Shown: positions 22,745 through 34,800, counted from the first letter of the stretch. The stretch: 64,000 nucleotides of DNA from Peromyscus leucopus (GCF_004664715.2 NC_051083.1:98485661-98549660), one strand, 5' to 3'. Notes: a model not told the origin generated them from the sequence alone. Translations and numbers: made by a program.

Positions 22745-23610
22745 ATAAAAATTTAAAGAAAGAAAATAGCAGAGGTGGAGTAAAACAATTGTAGTAATTA
22801 AAGTAGCCAAATTTTAAAGAATATATACTTTGTGACTCCATTAATATAAAACACTGAAAATTGTAACCAAATATGTAGTGAGAAAAAGTAGGTCAGTAGT
22901 TGTCTGGGAATGGATGTTGCAGAAAGGGTAGATTATAAAGGTATGTAAATAATCCCTTTGGGCTGATTGAAATATTTGCCATCTTAGTCGTGGTGTACTT
23001 TCATGTCAAAAATAATTCAATTTAAGACTCGAAGTATGTTGTCTGTTTCAACTCAAATACACCTCAATAATGTTTTAAAATATAATCTGTCTGACTTTAT
23101 CCAGAGTTCTTGTAATTGCATCACAGTTGCCTCTCTGAGATAGGGATTGAACCTCTAAGGATGGTGAATAGAAAGAAACCACTATTTATAGGGTGAATCG
23201 TTAGTTAGGATCTTCCAGGTCATGAATCATAGTATCAGGTCAGACTTCAAACAATAGACAAAACGTATAAAACTACCCTTTTTATAGGCGCCGACTAATT
23301 GAATATTGAAATTTCATATATGTCGATCCCTATTAATTTGAATTTTTTCCAGAAGGACTATGACTAAGAAGGGTATATAATACACACATTGTATTTAGAG
23401 ATAGACATAAATCCTCAGAGTGATGAAAAATGACATCTGTGAGCTGATAGAAGGCAGGCTTCTCATGTTAAGTACAATTCACAAAGACTCAGCGTAGCAC
23501 ATGATTTCTTTCTTAAAATGGAAATAGTTTAACAAAACAGAAAATATAAGAAATTACCTAAGAAAAACTAGGATTAATTTTGTACAAATTCGTACAGGTA
23601 TTTTTTCTAG
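22745..23610. other. No recognised feature
   Basis: Mostly AT-rich unique-looking DNA. No repeat or coding similarity is seen. Confidence 0.4.
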
Positions 23611-23614
23611 TAGT

Positions 23615-23785
23615 CCAGTGAAATAGCTCAGAAGGTTAAGGTACTTGCCACAAAGCCTGACAACCTGAGTTTGATGCCTGGAAACCACATGGTAGAAGGA
23701 CAGAATCAACTACCACAAGCTATCCCCTGAATTCTACCCACAACCTCCCTGACACATACACAAGATAAATAAATAATTTTTTCTA
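23615..23785 (+). mobile_element. B3 SINE, sense
   Basis: 'gaaatagctcagaaggtta', 'ctgacaacctgagtttgat' and 'ggaaaccacatggtagaagg' give the B3 order, with an AAATAA-rich tail. Confidence 0.8.
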
Positions 23786-24030
23786 CACATGCTTAAATCT
23801 AGAGATTATAGTTTTCTTAAAAATATAAAATAGGATTATGCCATAGATACTAATCCAAAATGTCTAACACATTTTTTTTTTTTTAAATTTCATTTTCTTC
23901 CTTGGGCAAATAATAGTCTTTCTTTCTATTTTTAGTTTATACATTATCTTGTTGTTTATTGTCTAGAGGAACCCAAACTTCTATTAAGTTTTATTTTATT
24001 AGATTAAGAACACTTGAAATGGTTCTTACC

Positions 24031-24199
24031 AACCAGACTATGGTGGCGAACGCCTTTAATCCCAGCACTCAGGAGGCAGAGGCAGGCGGATGTCTATGAG
24101 TTTGAGGCCAGCCTGGGCTAGAGAGTGAGTTCCAGGACAGGCTCCAAAGTTACACAGAGAAAACCTGTCTCAAAAAACCAAAAAGGAAAAAAAAAAAAA
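24031..24199 (+). mobile_element. Full-length B1 SINE with perfect 15-bp TSD
   Basis: It runs from 'actatggtggcgaacgcc' to 'gaaaacctgtctcaaaaaac' plus poly(A). The 15-bp duplication 'gaaatggttcttacc' flanks it at 24016-24030 and 24200-24214. The perfect TSD and low divergence indicate a young insertion. Confidence 0.95.
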
Positions 24200-24576
24200 G
24201 AAATGGTTCTTACCTCTAGGCAGACTTTTACATGTTCAAATATCACATTATTGTATCTATTGGCACAATGTTATATAGCAGGTCTGTAAATATTACCTTG
24301 GAATTGTCTGCCCATTGATTACCAATCCTCCTTTCTTCCCTCATTGTATGACTTATTGTATGACTCTTTTTGGCATTTACTCTTCTATGGCTGGTTTATT
24401 TTATGTCGTTCAATCTCAGGTTGATCATGATGTTCTATGTCATAAGATTTCTTCCTTTGTAAAGCCTGTATAATATTACATGTTTTATTAGTTATATGTT
24501 GATGTACACATACACAAACATATTCTTATATATATGAGATATGGGTACTCACTATGCAATTCGTGGTACCATTTTC

Positions 24577-24990
24577 TGTCTTAGTTATTGTTCCATTGTT
24601 GGTGAAGAGAAACCATGACCAAAGCAACTGTTATGAAAGAAAGCATTTAACTTGGGGCTTGCTTATAATTTCAGAGGGTGAGTCTATAACCATCATGGAA
24701 GGAAGCATAGCAGCAGGCAGGTGGGTATGGTGCTGGAGCAGAGGCTGAGAGCCTATGTCTTATCCACAAGTTGGAGATAGGAGAGGGAGGGGGAATGGGA
24801 GAGAGAGAGAGCTGGAGAGACTGAGACTGGGTCTGGCACAGGCTTTTGAAAGATCAAAGTTAACCCTCCATGGCATACCTCCTCCAACAAGACCACATCT
24901 CCTATCCTTTTCAGAACAGTTTCAACAACTGGAGCCCAAGTATTCAAATATATGAGCCTATGGGGCCATTCTCATTCAAACAAACACAAA
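24577..24990 (+). mobile_element. Rodent medium-reiterated repeat (RMER1-like relative)
   Basis: 'tgtcttagttattgttcc', 'agaaaccatgaccaaagca', 'accatcatggaaggaagca', 'cctcctccaacaagaccac' and 'atgagcctatggggccatt' are the ordered blocks of a very common rodent repeat. The family name is uncertain. Confidence 0.7.
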
Positions 24991-24999
24991 TTGTAACCA

Positions 25000-25736
25000 G
25001 CTTTAGAGGTTCTCTCTCATTGTCCCTCTAAAGCCTAGTCTACAAAAATACAGAAGGAATGATCTCTTTTAAAATACACAAATAAAAATATGTTACTGTT
25101 CTATTTAAAGTCTTCTCATAACTTCCCAGCATACACATGAACTTTATAGTTTCCTCTTCCATACGTATTGGAATTATTGGTATCCCTTGATTGTCTTTGA
25201 CAATCGGCATTGTTCTTCACTCAACTTTCTACTGAGCTACGCCCTCATCAAGGAAAACCTCCCCGAATACACTAGGTGAGGAATCAATTACTGCCTCTGT
25301 TTTTCTGCTCTCCTTAATCTTTTTGTCATGCATTTTTTGGTTTTTGCTTTTTTGTTATGCTTTTTATGGTTTTGTTTTTGTTATGTTTCAATGGAGCAAG
25401 ACTTCTACTTACACAGAACTTAGTATTTCTTCGATCTTTCATTATCACTTGAATAAAGAGGTCTGTTTACTAAAAATTAATCCAAATATTTGAAAACTTC
25501 TGTCTTAAATATCAAGAGGCCCAACAGGCATGTTCCAGAATTGTAAAATGAGTGAATTTAAATTGAATAGGTAGAGAAAAATTAAATAACACTTCCTTAT
25601 ATTTACATAGCAGTTTGAAAATTATTTCTTTTGTTTTTTAGATTACCTCATTTCCCTCATCCCTTTTTCATCTTCCAGCCTCCTATACACTATTCCTTGC
25701 CCTCTTTCAAATTTATGGCCTCTTTTTTCACTAATT

Positions 25737-25738
<2 letters not shown>
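25000..25738. other. No recognised feature
   Basis: T-rich in part (25320-25390). No repeat or coding similarity is seen. Confidence 0.4.

Positions 25739-25739
<1 letters not shown>

Positions 25740-25780
<41 letters not shown>
25740..25780. repeat. (CA)n microsatellite
   Basis: About 20 uninterrupted CA units. Confidence 0.97.
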
Positions 25781-25782
<2 letters not shown>

Positions 25783-26189
25783 CTAATCATGTAAGAATAA
25801 CCTGTTCAGTCTGTATAATGCTACTTGTTTGTATATTTGCTGTGAAATTGTGTCTCATAAGAATATCAAAATCTACACCAATGAAGTCTCACCAGCATGC
25901 CTGCCTAAGCATGATCTGAAGTCCGACCACAACAACAGATATACTAATGTGGTGGTGGAGGACAGAGGGACAAAGAACTACAGATAGCTAAGCACTCCTG
26001 AGAGCAGAAGTTGTCTTCTCCAGGGAAGAGCATACCAATTCATCATCTAATACTATATGGCGGCCAGCCCTCCAACCATACATGTACATCCAGCACTTTA
26101 CTTTGTTCTAAATACATTTACAAACAATCAAATTTAAGCTTGAAGCTAGCTAGCATTAAGTTCATTTCACAGGTCAGAGACATTTCTCC

Positions 26190-26390
26190 TGGTTAGGACC
26201 ACTGGGTGCTGCTCTAGAGGACTGGGGTTCAGATCCCAACACCCATGTGGCAGCTCGAAACTGTCTATAACTCCAGTTCCAGGGGATCCATGGCACCAGG
26301 CATGCATGTGGTGTACATATATATGCATGCAGGCAAAATACCCATACACATAAAATAAAATAAATAAATCTTTTTTAAAAAGAAAGAAAT
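26190..26390 (+). mobile_element. B2 SINE, 5'-diverged
   Basis: 'gaggactggggttcagatc', 'ccatgtggcagctcgaaac' and 'tccatggcaccaggcatgc' are B2 body blocks, followed by an AAATAAAATAAATAAAT tail. Confidence 0.85.
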
Positions 26391-26393
26391 TGT

Positions 26394-26580
26394 CTTAGTT
26401 AGGGAAAGTTGGAGAGGAAAGGGTTTATTAAACTTATACTTCCAGATTATAGTCCATCATTGGAGGAAATCAGAACAGGGACTCAGATAGGATGCAAATC
26501 TGAAGGCAGGAGCTGATGCAGAGGCCATAGAGAGGTGCTGCTTACTGGCTTGCTTTCCATGATTTGCTCAGCCTGCTTCC
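26394..26580 (+). mobile_element. RMER1-like repeat, left part
   Basis: 'tgtcttagttagggaaagt' through 'gctttccatgatttgctca' is the left half of the repeat, continued at 27881-28068 after the L1 insertion. Confidence 0.7.
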
Positions 26581-27865
26581 TTTTTTAAAATTCAATTAAC
26601 ATTTTTTTCATTTATTTTACATGCCAATCTAGTTTCCCCTCCCTTTTCTCTTCCAGTTCCCTTCCTCTCCCATGTACCCCCTCCTCATCCGCTCCTCCTC
26701 CACTCAGAAAGAGGCAGGCCTTCCATGGGCTTGAACAAAGCATGGCACATCAAGTTGAGGTAGGACTGAGCTCCTCCCCCTGAATCTAGGCTAGGAGAAG
26801 TAATCCAGCATGGAGAACAGGTTCCCAAAAGACAGCTAAGCTCCAGGGACAGGTTTCTGATCTCTCTGCTGGGAGCCGTACAAACAGATCAAGCTACACA
26901 ACTGTCACCCACATGCAGAGAGTCTAGATTGGTCACATGGAGGCTCTTTATCCGTTGCCCATGAACTCAGGTCAGCAGTCTCTGTGGGTTCCCCCATCAT
27001 GACCTTCACACGCCCCACCTGGCTCGTATGTTCTGCCTCCTTTTCTTCAGAAGACTCGAGGAGCTCAGTCCAGTGCTTGGCTGTGGATCTCTGAATGTGC
27101 TTCCATCAGTTACTGGATAAGGCTCTCTGATGACCAATAAGGTACTCACCAATCTGATTACAGTAGATGGACAGTTCAGGTATCTTCTCTACTATTGCTA
27201 GGAGTTTTATCTGGGGTCATCCTTGTGGATTCCTGGGAGTTTCCCTTTCACCAGGTTTCTCCCTGACCCCAAAATACCTCACCCCATCAAGACATCTCGT
27301 TTGTTACTCTCCTCCTCCATTCTGGCCCCAATCCACCTCCTGTGCCCAACCTGCCCACCCTGCCCAACCTGCTCCTTCAATTTCCCATCCCCCCATGTCT
27401 CCCACCCCACCCCCATTTTACACAGGAAATTTCTTCTATTTTTTTCTTCCCAGGGAATTCCATGCACCCCTCTTTGGGCCCTCTTTGTTATCTAACCTCT
27501 CTAGGGGAATTAATCTACCTCAAGACCCAGCTATACCAATCTTGGGCATATACCAAAGGATGCCCAATCATACTACAAGGACACTTGCTCAACTATGTTC
27601 ATAGCAGCATTATTCATAATAGCCAGAACCTGGAAACAACCTAGATGCCCCTCAACTAAATAATGGTTAAGGAAAATGTGGCACATTTACACAATGGAGT
27701 ATTATTCAGTTGTTAAAAAAATGACTTCATGCAATTTGCAGACAAATGGATGGAACTAGAAAAAATCATCGTGAGTGAGATAACCCAGACCCAGAAAGAC
27801 AAATATGTATGTACTCACTCATAATGCATATTAGGAGTAAAGTACAAGATAACCAACCTACAATC
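26581..27865 (-). mobile_element. Twin-primed (inverted) L1 insertion
   Basis: 26581-27510 is antisense Lx 3'UTR, running from the 3' end through 'ccatgggcttgaacaaagc' and 'cttgtggattcctgggagt'. At about 27511 the orientation flips and 27511-27865 is sense L1 from the ORF2 end ('ctacctcaagacccagcta') to 'caagataaccaacctacaa'. The imperfect duplication 'ctcagcctgcttcc' (26567-26580) and 'ctcagcctacattc' (27866-27879) flanks the whole. This is the structure left by twin priming. Confidence 0.88.
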
Positions 27866-27880
27866 CTCAGCCTACATTCT

Positions 27881-28068
27881 TATAGAACCTGGAACCACCA
27901 GCCCAGGGATGGTACCACCCAACATAGGCTGGGCTGTCCCCCACTGTTCACTAGTTGAGAAAATGTCTTACAGCCAGATCTCATGGAAGCATTTCCTCAA
28001 CTGAGGCTCCTTACTCTCTGATGACTGTATTTTGTGTCAAGCTGACACACAAAACCAGCCAGTACAGA
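27881..28068 (+). mobile_element. RMER1-like repeat, right part
   Basis: 'cttatagaacctggaacca', 'tttcctcaactgaggctcc' and 'cacacaaaaccagccagta' complete the repeat begun at 26394. Confidence 0.7.
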
Positions 28069-28069
28069 A

Positions 28070-28500
28070 ACACATCCTGTGAGTTTTAAGGAGTATGTGG
28101 TTAGCTAATAGAATGTTTTCTGGTTCCAATAGAGCAGTGTTAGTAAGAGGTCAATTTTTTCATGACCAAAAAAAAAAAAAAAAAAAAAAAAAGTCAAGTC
28201 TTTCATTCTCCCCAAACCATTTTTATCTAACTGTTTTCCACTCTACCATATTTTTCTGCAGTTCACATATAGTCCTTGTGTTTCTTTGTTTCTGCACCTC
28301 AAACTGGATAGTTCAGAATTTTGCCCTCCCCAATGTCCTGAAAAACAGAATAACATAGTCATATTGTGGTGGATATAAATTGATTTTTCCAAAGAAGTTA
28401 TGAGATGTTTGTACCAGATTGCAGAAATGTGATTTTAATAGTGCTTTATTACAGAATCATAAGGTAACTGAAGAGGAGACTGGATTTAGCAGACTGAATC
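28070..28500. other. Mostly unique DNA with a poly(A) run
   Basis: It contains a 25-A homopolymer at 28168-28192 with no recognisable SINE body attached. Otherwise nothing is recognised. Confidence 0.5.
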
Positions 28501-28615
28501 TGGCAGCTCAATAGTAATCAATGTGCCAGACACAATTACTGTGTGCCAGACACATAAGCCAAATGACTTCATTTGATTCCTCACAGCAAACCTACTGAGA
28601 TGACTGAGAGGTCAT
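28500..28615 (+). mobile_element. MIR/L2-like ancient fragment
   Basis: 'tgtgccagacacataagcc' and 'gattcctcacagcaaacct' resemble the mammalian-wide 'gtgccaggcac ... tcctcacaacaaccct' block. Confidence 0.5.
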
Positions 28616-28984
28616 GGATTGACTCCCCTCATCTTTACATTCCACACAAGGTCAAACTTAAGGAAAAATCTTGTTTTATTCTCAACAGCACTCAATTTTT
28701 AGAGACATTTGTATTCCTTAATATCACATTTTATCTATTGCTGTCACTTAATAATATTTACAATTAGAGGCCTGCACGAAGATCCAGAGTGTCTTCATCT
28801 AATTAGTAAGTGAAGTACTTCAAGAAGCTATAAATTTAACTGTAGGGAGTTGCTTTTGATTGAATGCAAAATGATGGATATATTACAAAAAGCAAGTTCT
28901 TGGGGTTAAACATGATTCCAAGTTTCCAGTTGGCCTTGTAGATGCAAGAATGGGTTTGGGATGTTGGGTGTGTTGGGATGTAGG

Positions 28985-29080
28985 TCTCTGACCCCAAGAA
29001 TAAGGAGATGGGAGCAAGAGGATTGTTAAGGTTGCACCAGCCTGAGCTGTATAGCAAGACCCTAGCTAAAAGGCAAAATA
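28985..29080 (+). mobile_element. B1-like SINE, right part
   Basis: 'gcaagaggattgttaaggt' and 'agctgtatagcaagaccct' are diverged B1 blocks ending in an A-rich CAAA tail. Confidence 0.5.
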
Positions 29081-29319
29081 AAACAAACGAACAAACAAGC
29101 TACCAGACTAAACAAATGGATTAGGTCAGACACAGACATTGGAAATTTCTCAGGCCTTTAAAGAATGCTGCCTCCAGGCAATGTGAAGTTAGACTGCTAC
29201 AATACAGGTAGAATCTGCCTGGTACTCTGCCTGTGCATTCATCATTCACCTGGTTTTGTCCTTGCCTCAAATTCGGAAGTCATTTTTATTTTCATGCAAA
29301 AAAAAAAAAAAAAAATGGA

Positions 29320-29560
29320 AGGAAGATAATGACATTCGTTGAGTACTTTCTCTGTACCAAACACAAAACCTAAATAGATTTATTTAATTCCTCGAAGCCA
29401 CAGTAAGAGTTACCAATGTACAGCACATATGACACTATACTCGATAATTTGTGGCTGGTTGAATAAATAGGCAGAGTAGTTCCTAATATTCTCATTTTAC
29501 AACTGACAAAATCAGTGCTCCAAGGAGTTAGATATATTGCTTAAGGTTACACAGATGGTA
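29320..29560 (+). mobile_element. MIR/L2-like ancient fragment
   Basis: 'gttgagtactttctctgta', 'tttaattcctcgaagccac', 'tctcattttacaactgaca' and 'ttgcttaaggttacacag' keep the order of an ancient mammalian repeat. Confidence 0.65.
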
Positions 29561-29639
29561 AAATTCTTTCATTCTTCTTCCTATTTTTCTTTCTTAAACC
29601 TTAAAAAATTCTTGAAGGTTAACTTTAATTGGCACAAGC

Positions 29640-31245
29640 ATAAATCTTAAGAAAAACTTCCCCCTCCGGTTCTTCCCCTTTTCTTCCTTCTCCTCCTCCT
29701 TTCAACTAACATCTAGAGATAAGCATTCTGGAGAGTTTGTGCATTCCTGTCCTTTCCATAGTCCCCATGGAACCCGATCACTGTTGCTGTGCCTCAGGGT
29801 TGAATCTTAGTTATGCCTACCTGGATTCAATTAGCAGCAATTCATCTTTTATGCTTCGGTGTAAGCTCATAGTCTGTTCCCTCTAATTAGCAACTGTTTG
29901 TATTGCGGTATCATCTTACTTTTGTTCCTGACACGATAAGCAATAGTGTGTTGCTGTTGTTTATAATAAGGGTATTATTCTAGCTGAGTTTTACAGAATT
30001 AAATCTTTTCTGTTTGAGTTGCAAGTGTACACTTGGGGAAAGTGACAGACGGTCGAAATGTACTGTTCGACAACTGTTTTATGACTGTGGTAGCAATTGA
30101 AAGGGTAAGTCTAGCAGCAGTATACACTAAAACTGATGAATGGATTATAAAGGGAAGCAACAGACAATCAGAGAACCAGCAAGCGCTTGCCTCCACTCGG
30201 ATTTGGTGTGGTGCTGGTGATGGAACCTCACTCATTCTGAGGGCAACCTATCTTAATAGATCTAGAGTTTATCATCACATTCCTTCTTGCACAGGATCTT
30301 GCAGTAGTTTAGCTTTTACAATGGCAGATCTGTGTTGATTTCATTTCCAGCAAACTGCTCACCAACATGCTCTTTATTCAGACCATTTAACTGTTTCCTC
30401 AGTATGTTACTTTTAAGAACCAGCTACCACAACTATGTGATCTTATTCTCTTATCCTCTTTTATCCTATTGAATTTTTTCCATTGCCATTTCCCCACCAA
30501 AATAATCTCCAATCTCATTAACTCTACTGATGAGATTTTCACCTTGTTCTCTTTACTTGCCTCTCTGTTCATACTAGGACCCATACTATTTCCTCATTAA
30601 ATCAAATAATCCACTGTTTCTTTACCATTTTGTTAAGACTAGAAAGATCATTTTTAACCCAGGAGAGAAACTTCCCGTCTTTCCATTTCTCTGCTTTTAC
30701 TTCTGGTCTCTGAACTACTTTGAAGTCATAAAACCACGATGAGCTAGTTCACACACACAAAAAAAATCTGGATTATTGAACTTTTGCTGGCTTTTACACT
30801 TTGCTTCCTAGATTTGTCTCCCCTGATGACATTTTCTGAATGTCTCCAAAGGCACACAGCCAAACTTTAAACTTTGCTATCCAGTTGCTTAATTCCTTGA
30901 GTAGGTTTGCAGCCATCCATCAGCTCTGACTTTCCTTGCTTTCCTTGTAAGTCAATTTTTATTGCCCAATCTTCTTTCTCATGAGTACCTAATCACTGCC
31001 ATCTTGGCTTTGTCCTGGAAAAGAATCTTTTCAAGGCTGCTACAGCTTGGTTCTCACCTTTTCTCTTTTCTCTGACACACCTTGCTGCCTCATTAACCCC
31101 TACCTGCAACCTCAGTCTCTTCCCTTCCCACAAATAAGATCATTCTCCTGTAGAACTGTTCGCACTGTTCCTTGAAATGGGTTATATCCTAAAATTTACA
31201 CATCGTTTCTCTTCCACATTTCTTATTTTCCGTATTTTTTAAAGA
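29640..31245. other. Longest repeat-poor block, nothing recognised
   Basis: About 1.6 kb without a recognised transposon. Open frames at 30033-30338 (+) and 29999-30235 (-) overlap one another and show no domain. The block includes unmutated CpGs around 30040-30070. It is a candidate for conservation testing. Confidence 0.4.
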
Positions 31246-31249
31246 GTAG

Positions 31250-31455
31250 GCCTCAGGCTAGAGAGGTGGGTCAGAGGTTTGGGGCACTTGTCACTCTTAC
31301 AGAGGACCCCGGCTTGATTCACAGCACCTACCTAGTAACTTAAAACCATGTGCAACTCTAGCTCCAGCAGATCCAGTGTCTTCTTCCTCCCATACCAGGC
31401 ATATATGTACAGCACAAAGATACATGCAGGAAAAACACTCATACACATAAAATTA
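31250..31455 (+). mobile_element. B2 SINE, sense
   Basis: 'ggctagagaggtgggtcag', 'ccggcttgattcacagcac' and 'catatatgtacagcacaaa' are B2 blocks; CpG sites are largely decayed. Confidence 0.8.
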
Positions 31456-31784
31456 ATAATTGGAAAAATTAAAAAGAGTTTAATTACTACTACTTATTTC
31501 TACTGCTTAAACTCTGCCTTATAAGTTTCACAGTTGTAATGGAATTCTCTTAAGTTCCAATGTCCTTATACTATTCTCTATAATGACTTCAATAGTCATC
31601 TTAGGTCCTTCCCTAGGCACATGACCAATGATGGCCGCATCCTTATGTTTTTTTGTCTGTATATTTATAACTTCTCTGTTATGGGCTTCCTCCTATGTTA
31701 AGATGTCCTTCTATGTGAACTTCTGCTATATATTATAAAAATTTACATAAAAACTTGAAGGCCCAGTTCCACAGATCTATATTG

Positions 31785-31880
31785 CTGTGTGTGGTGGCCC
31801 ATACCTGGAATCCCAGGCCTAGGGAGGCTAAGGGCAAGGGACTGGCATGTGTTAGAGGCCATATTGTGTTATACTGTATG
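31785..31880 (+). mobile_element. B1-like SINE fragment
   Basis: 'gctgtgtgtggtggcccata' and 'ggaatcccaggcctaggga' match the B1 5' half; the remainder is diverged. Confidence 0.6.
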
Positions 31881-31929
31881 AGAGAAGAATAATAGTTACA
31901 AAATAAAATTAAAATTCAGGGTTTATTTC

Positions 31930-31988
31930 TTTTTGTGGTGCTAGGAATTAAATTCATTTCTTCAATTAACTTACAGCCTCAACCCCTA
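31930..31988 (-). mobile_element. ID SINE, antisense fragment
   Basis: 'ggtgctaggaattaaattc' through 'ttacagcctcaacccc' is a decayed reverse-complement ID core. Confidence 0.5.
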
Positions 31989-32284
31989 TTACAACTTTAA
32001 AATTAAAGACTACCTAATGTGATAATTTAATACCCTTACATAGTCTCACAAAACACCAATTATATATTCATTCTTTTCTTCAGACTCTTATTGCCAATTA
32101 GATTATAAACTTAGTTTAAGATCTACCACCGAATTCAATAACACTGGTTAGATAAAATATTCTCTACAAGTACTTGATTTATTGATTCTATCATTCTTGA
32201 GAGAATCTGTGATCTAAAATCTTCTCAAAAGCAAGATGAAGTGGTATATTACTTAAATATCTTCTGTTAGAGTTAAAATTGTTT

Positions 32285-32405
32285 TTCTTTGGTTATGTAA
32301 ATTTGGGCAAGTTATATATGCCTCTATTCTGTAAAATGGGGAAAATACCAGTGAATCATTAAGTTATATAAATTAAACATTGTAGTGCTTCTAAGTAATT
32401 AGCAT
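32285..32405 (+). mobile_element. MIR SINE core
   Basis: 'aaatttgggcaagttatat' and 'tctattctgtaaaatgggga' are the MIR core motifs. Confidence 0.7.
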
Positions 32406-32459
32406 GCAGAAAAATATGCCAAACTAATAAAACTGATTTTTATCCTTCTGTTTGTTGTT

Positions 32460-32528
32460 TTCACAGTGTGGGATCTAAACCAGGAACTCCTGCACTCTAT
32501 TTCTGAGCTACACCTCCAGGTCTATCCT
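32460..32528 (-). mobile_element. ID SINE, antisense
   Basis: 'gggatctaaaccaggaact' and 'tctgagctacacctccagg' are reverse-complement ID motifs. Confidence 0.6.
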
Positions 32529-32584
32529 CTTTTTAAAAATGTAATTCAACCCCCAAGCAACCCAGGCTATTGCCAAGGCTGTTG

Positions 32585-33059
32585 TGTCCACAAATTTCTA
32601 AATGGTCTTATTAAATAAAAAACACAGAACCAGAAATTTGGGCTAAAGCCTTAGAGAAATCAGGGAAATACAGAAAGCCACCAGCTAACCTCACCTTACC
32701 AACTCTGCAGCTTCCAAAGAGAAGACTTCCTGTCTACCCACGCCTTTATTACCTTGCTTTTCTGCCCTCTCATTGGCTCTTGGCCCAGCCACCTTATTTC
32801 CTCTTCCTACACAGCTCTGTCACTGTCTGTCTGTCTGTACAGACCTCCAGGTCTCTATGGTTGGTACTGGGATTAAAGGCATGTGTCACCATGCTTGGCT
32901 CTGTTCCCTAGTGTAGCCTTGAACACAAAGAGACCCTGCCTGCTAAGGGATTAAGGGCATATGCTGCTTGACTTCTTTGTTTACTTAAAATGTCTGATCT
33001 TTTCCCCTTGATCTCCAGGCAAGCTTTATTTATTAACGCACAAATAAAATATCACCACA
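32585..33059 (-). mobile_element. ERV-like solo LTR (family D) with embedded B1, antisense
   Basis: Plus-strand blocks 'caaatttctaaatggtctt', 'aaaaacacagaaccagaaa', 'ctctcattggctcttggcc' and 'ttattaacgcacaaataaa' identify the family. The element runs TG...CA. 32870-32900 ('tactgggattaaaggcatg', 'tgtcaccatgcttggct') is antisense B1 sequence inside the LTR. It lies within an Lx L1 3'UTR; no clean TSD is visible. Confidence 0.75.
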
Positions 33060-34345
33060 CTCTTGGTTTCTCTACACTAACTGATGGCAAGACCCAATTG
33101 CTGAATATGAAACCTACACAACTTACTGAACATGGAGGGAGAAGTTGAACTGGTGCCTGCCTAGAGCCTTAACCACTGCTGACTAGTGTTCACGGCACTG
33201 GATAGAACTCTGCATACTACCAGAGGAGAAAGGTCAACACTCATCCAGCTGCAAACTCTTTGATCTGCAATGGTGACCTGCATGCAAGAAATGATGGTAA
33301 AATAGTGGGACAAGATCTGATTGGATATAAGGCCAGGAACCTATACCCAAAACTGCTTTGGTGGCCAGCAACTTAAGACTAAAATGGCCAGGAACCTAGG
33401 GGAAGACCAAATACCACTATTATTCTAAAGAGCACAGCACAGCAATAGAATGACTCCTAATTACATTCTTTTATACTCAAAGATCAGTGTCTCGCTCAGC
33501 CACCATCAGAGAAGCTTCCTCCTGTAGTAGATTGGAACAAATGCGGAGACTCACAGCTGGGCAGTGTGAAGAGAATAAGAGACCCTGTAATACTCAATCC
33601 TAAATGGGATGTCTCCATCAAATCCCTCACTGGGGTTCATGGAATCTTGCAGAAGAGGCAATAGAGCCAGAAGAGATGGAAGACATCAAAGAAACAAGAG
33701 CTTCTAAATGCAGCATGACCCAAACAACTATAAACTCACAAAGACTGTGGAAGCATGCACAGGGTCTACACAGGTCTGGGCCAGATGAGGTCTCTGTGCT
33801 GAGAGGAGAAGTGGCCACAAGCCCCCATCCCTAACCCAGAAGCTATCTGCAACTGATAACCACTTGCAAATGAGAAATTAGTTTTCTCCAAGAGAAACAA
33901 ACCACTCTTCTGGGGTAGGTGCTAATGCCCAGCTGTAGATGACCAACAGAAAATGAACTCAACAGCATCTTTGGAGATTTCTTGCCTCATAATGTTAGGT
34001 CAGGGCAGTTTTTTTTGTTGTTTTTACTTTACAGGTCTTTTGCATATATGTTATGTCTTCTGGCTTTGTGTTTTTATGGGATTCCTGTGTGTATGAACAT
34101 GTGTGTCTCTGCTTCTGTATGTGTTTCCTTGCTTTTATTTTGACTTTTTCTTTTTTGTTTGTTTTTATCTTATTTTATTATTATTCCTTAGATGACTGTT
34201 TTATAATGAGAGACAGAAAGTGGATGGATTCAATGGGAAGGAGATGGAGAAGAACTGGCAGGAGTGGAGAGAAGGGAAACTATAATCAGGATATATCGCA
34301 TGAAAAAATTATTATTCAGTGTTTTTTTTTCTTTTATGAGCAGTA
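33060..34345 (+). mobile_element. L1 (Lx type) 3'UTR, sense
   Basis: Blocks in order: 'actgatggcaagacccaat', 'acagcacagcaatagaatg', 'gccaccatcagagaagctt', 'gggatgtctccatcaaatc', 'aacccagaagctatctgca', 'acaggtcttttgcatatat' and 'ctataatcaggatatatcg', then T- and A-rich sequence. The open frame at 33604-33834 lies in this UTR and is not a gene. Its 5' continuation at about 32530-32584 is cut off by LTR family D. Confidence 0.82.
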
Positions 34346-34699
34346 GGTTTACTTCATACTATAAAGTAACCACTATTCATAATCAAGATATCTGGACACT
34401 TTGAGATAACCTTTGATGATAGCTTATGATACAGTCTGGCTCACAGCCGAGTCTACACAAATAAAGTGATATTGGAATGAAACCATAGTTACTTGTTGAT
34501 GTATTATTGGTGCTTTCTTTCACATTGCAGCTGAAGGATTGTATACTTGTGATAGAGAGAATAAGAAGACCAAGGTCTAAAATACTCATTCCTCAGAGAA
34601 AATTTAGTTAGTTCCCTAGTCTATGCTATGTCCAATTTCTGGAGCTGTTGATGAACTTTGACTATCTTTTAGAGTGTATTATTAGATATATACTAATAA

Positions 34700-34800
34700 T
34701 TCAAATGTAGAAAATTCTGGAACTCACATGGTGAAAGGGGTGAACTGATTCCCACAAGTTGTTCTCTGACTCCCACACACAATGATTGTACAGTTTCCAC
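34700..34800 (+). mobile_element. B3 SINE 3' portion
   Basis: 'ggaactcacatggtgaaag' and 'cacaagttgttctctgact' are the B3 body; the head is missing. Confidence 0.7.

Noticed and set aside
22407..22841. Minus-strand ORF of 144 codons
   Set aside because: It reads through a (CA)n tract and a B3 SINE; no domain.
27167..27644. Three overlapping plus-strand ORFs (up to 145 codons)
   Set aside because: They lie in the antisense L1 3'UTR, whose polypyrimidine composition lacks stop codons.
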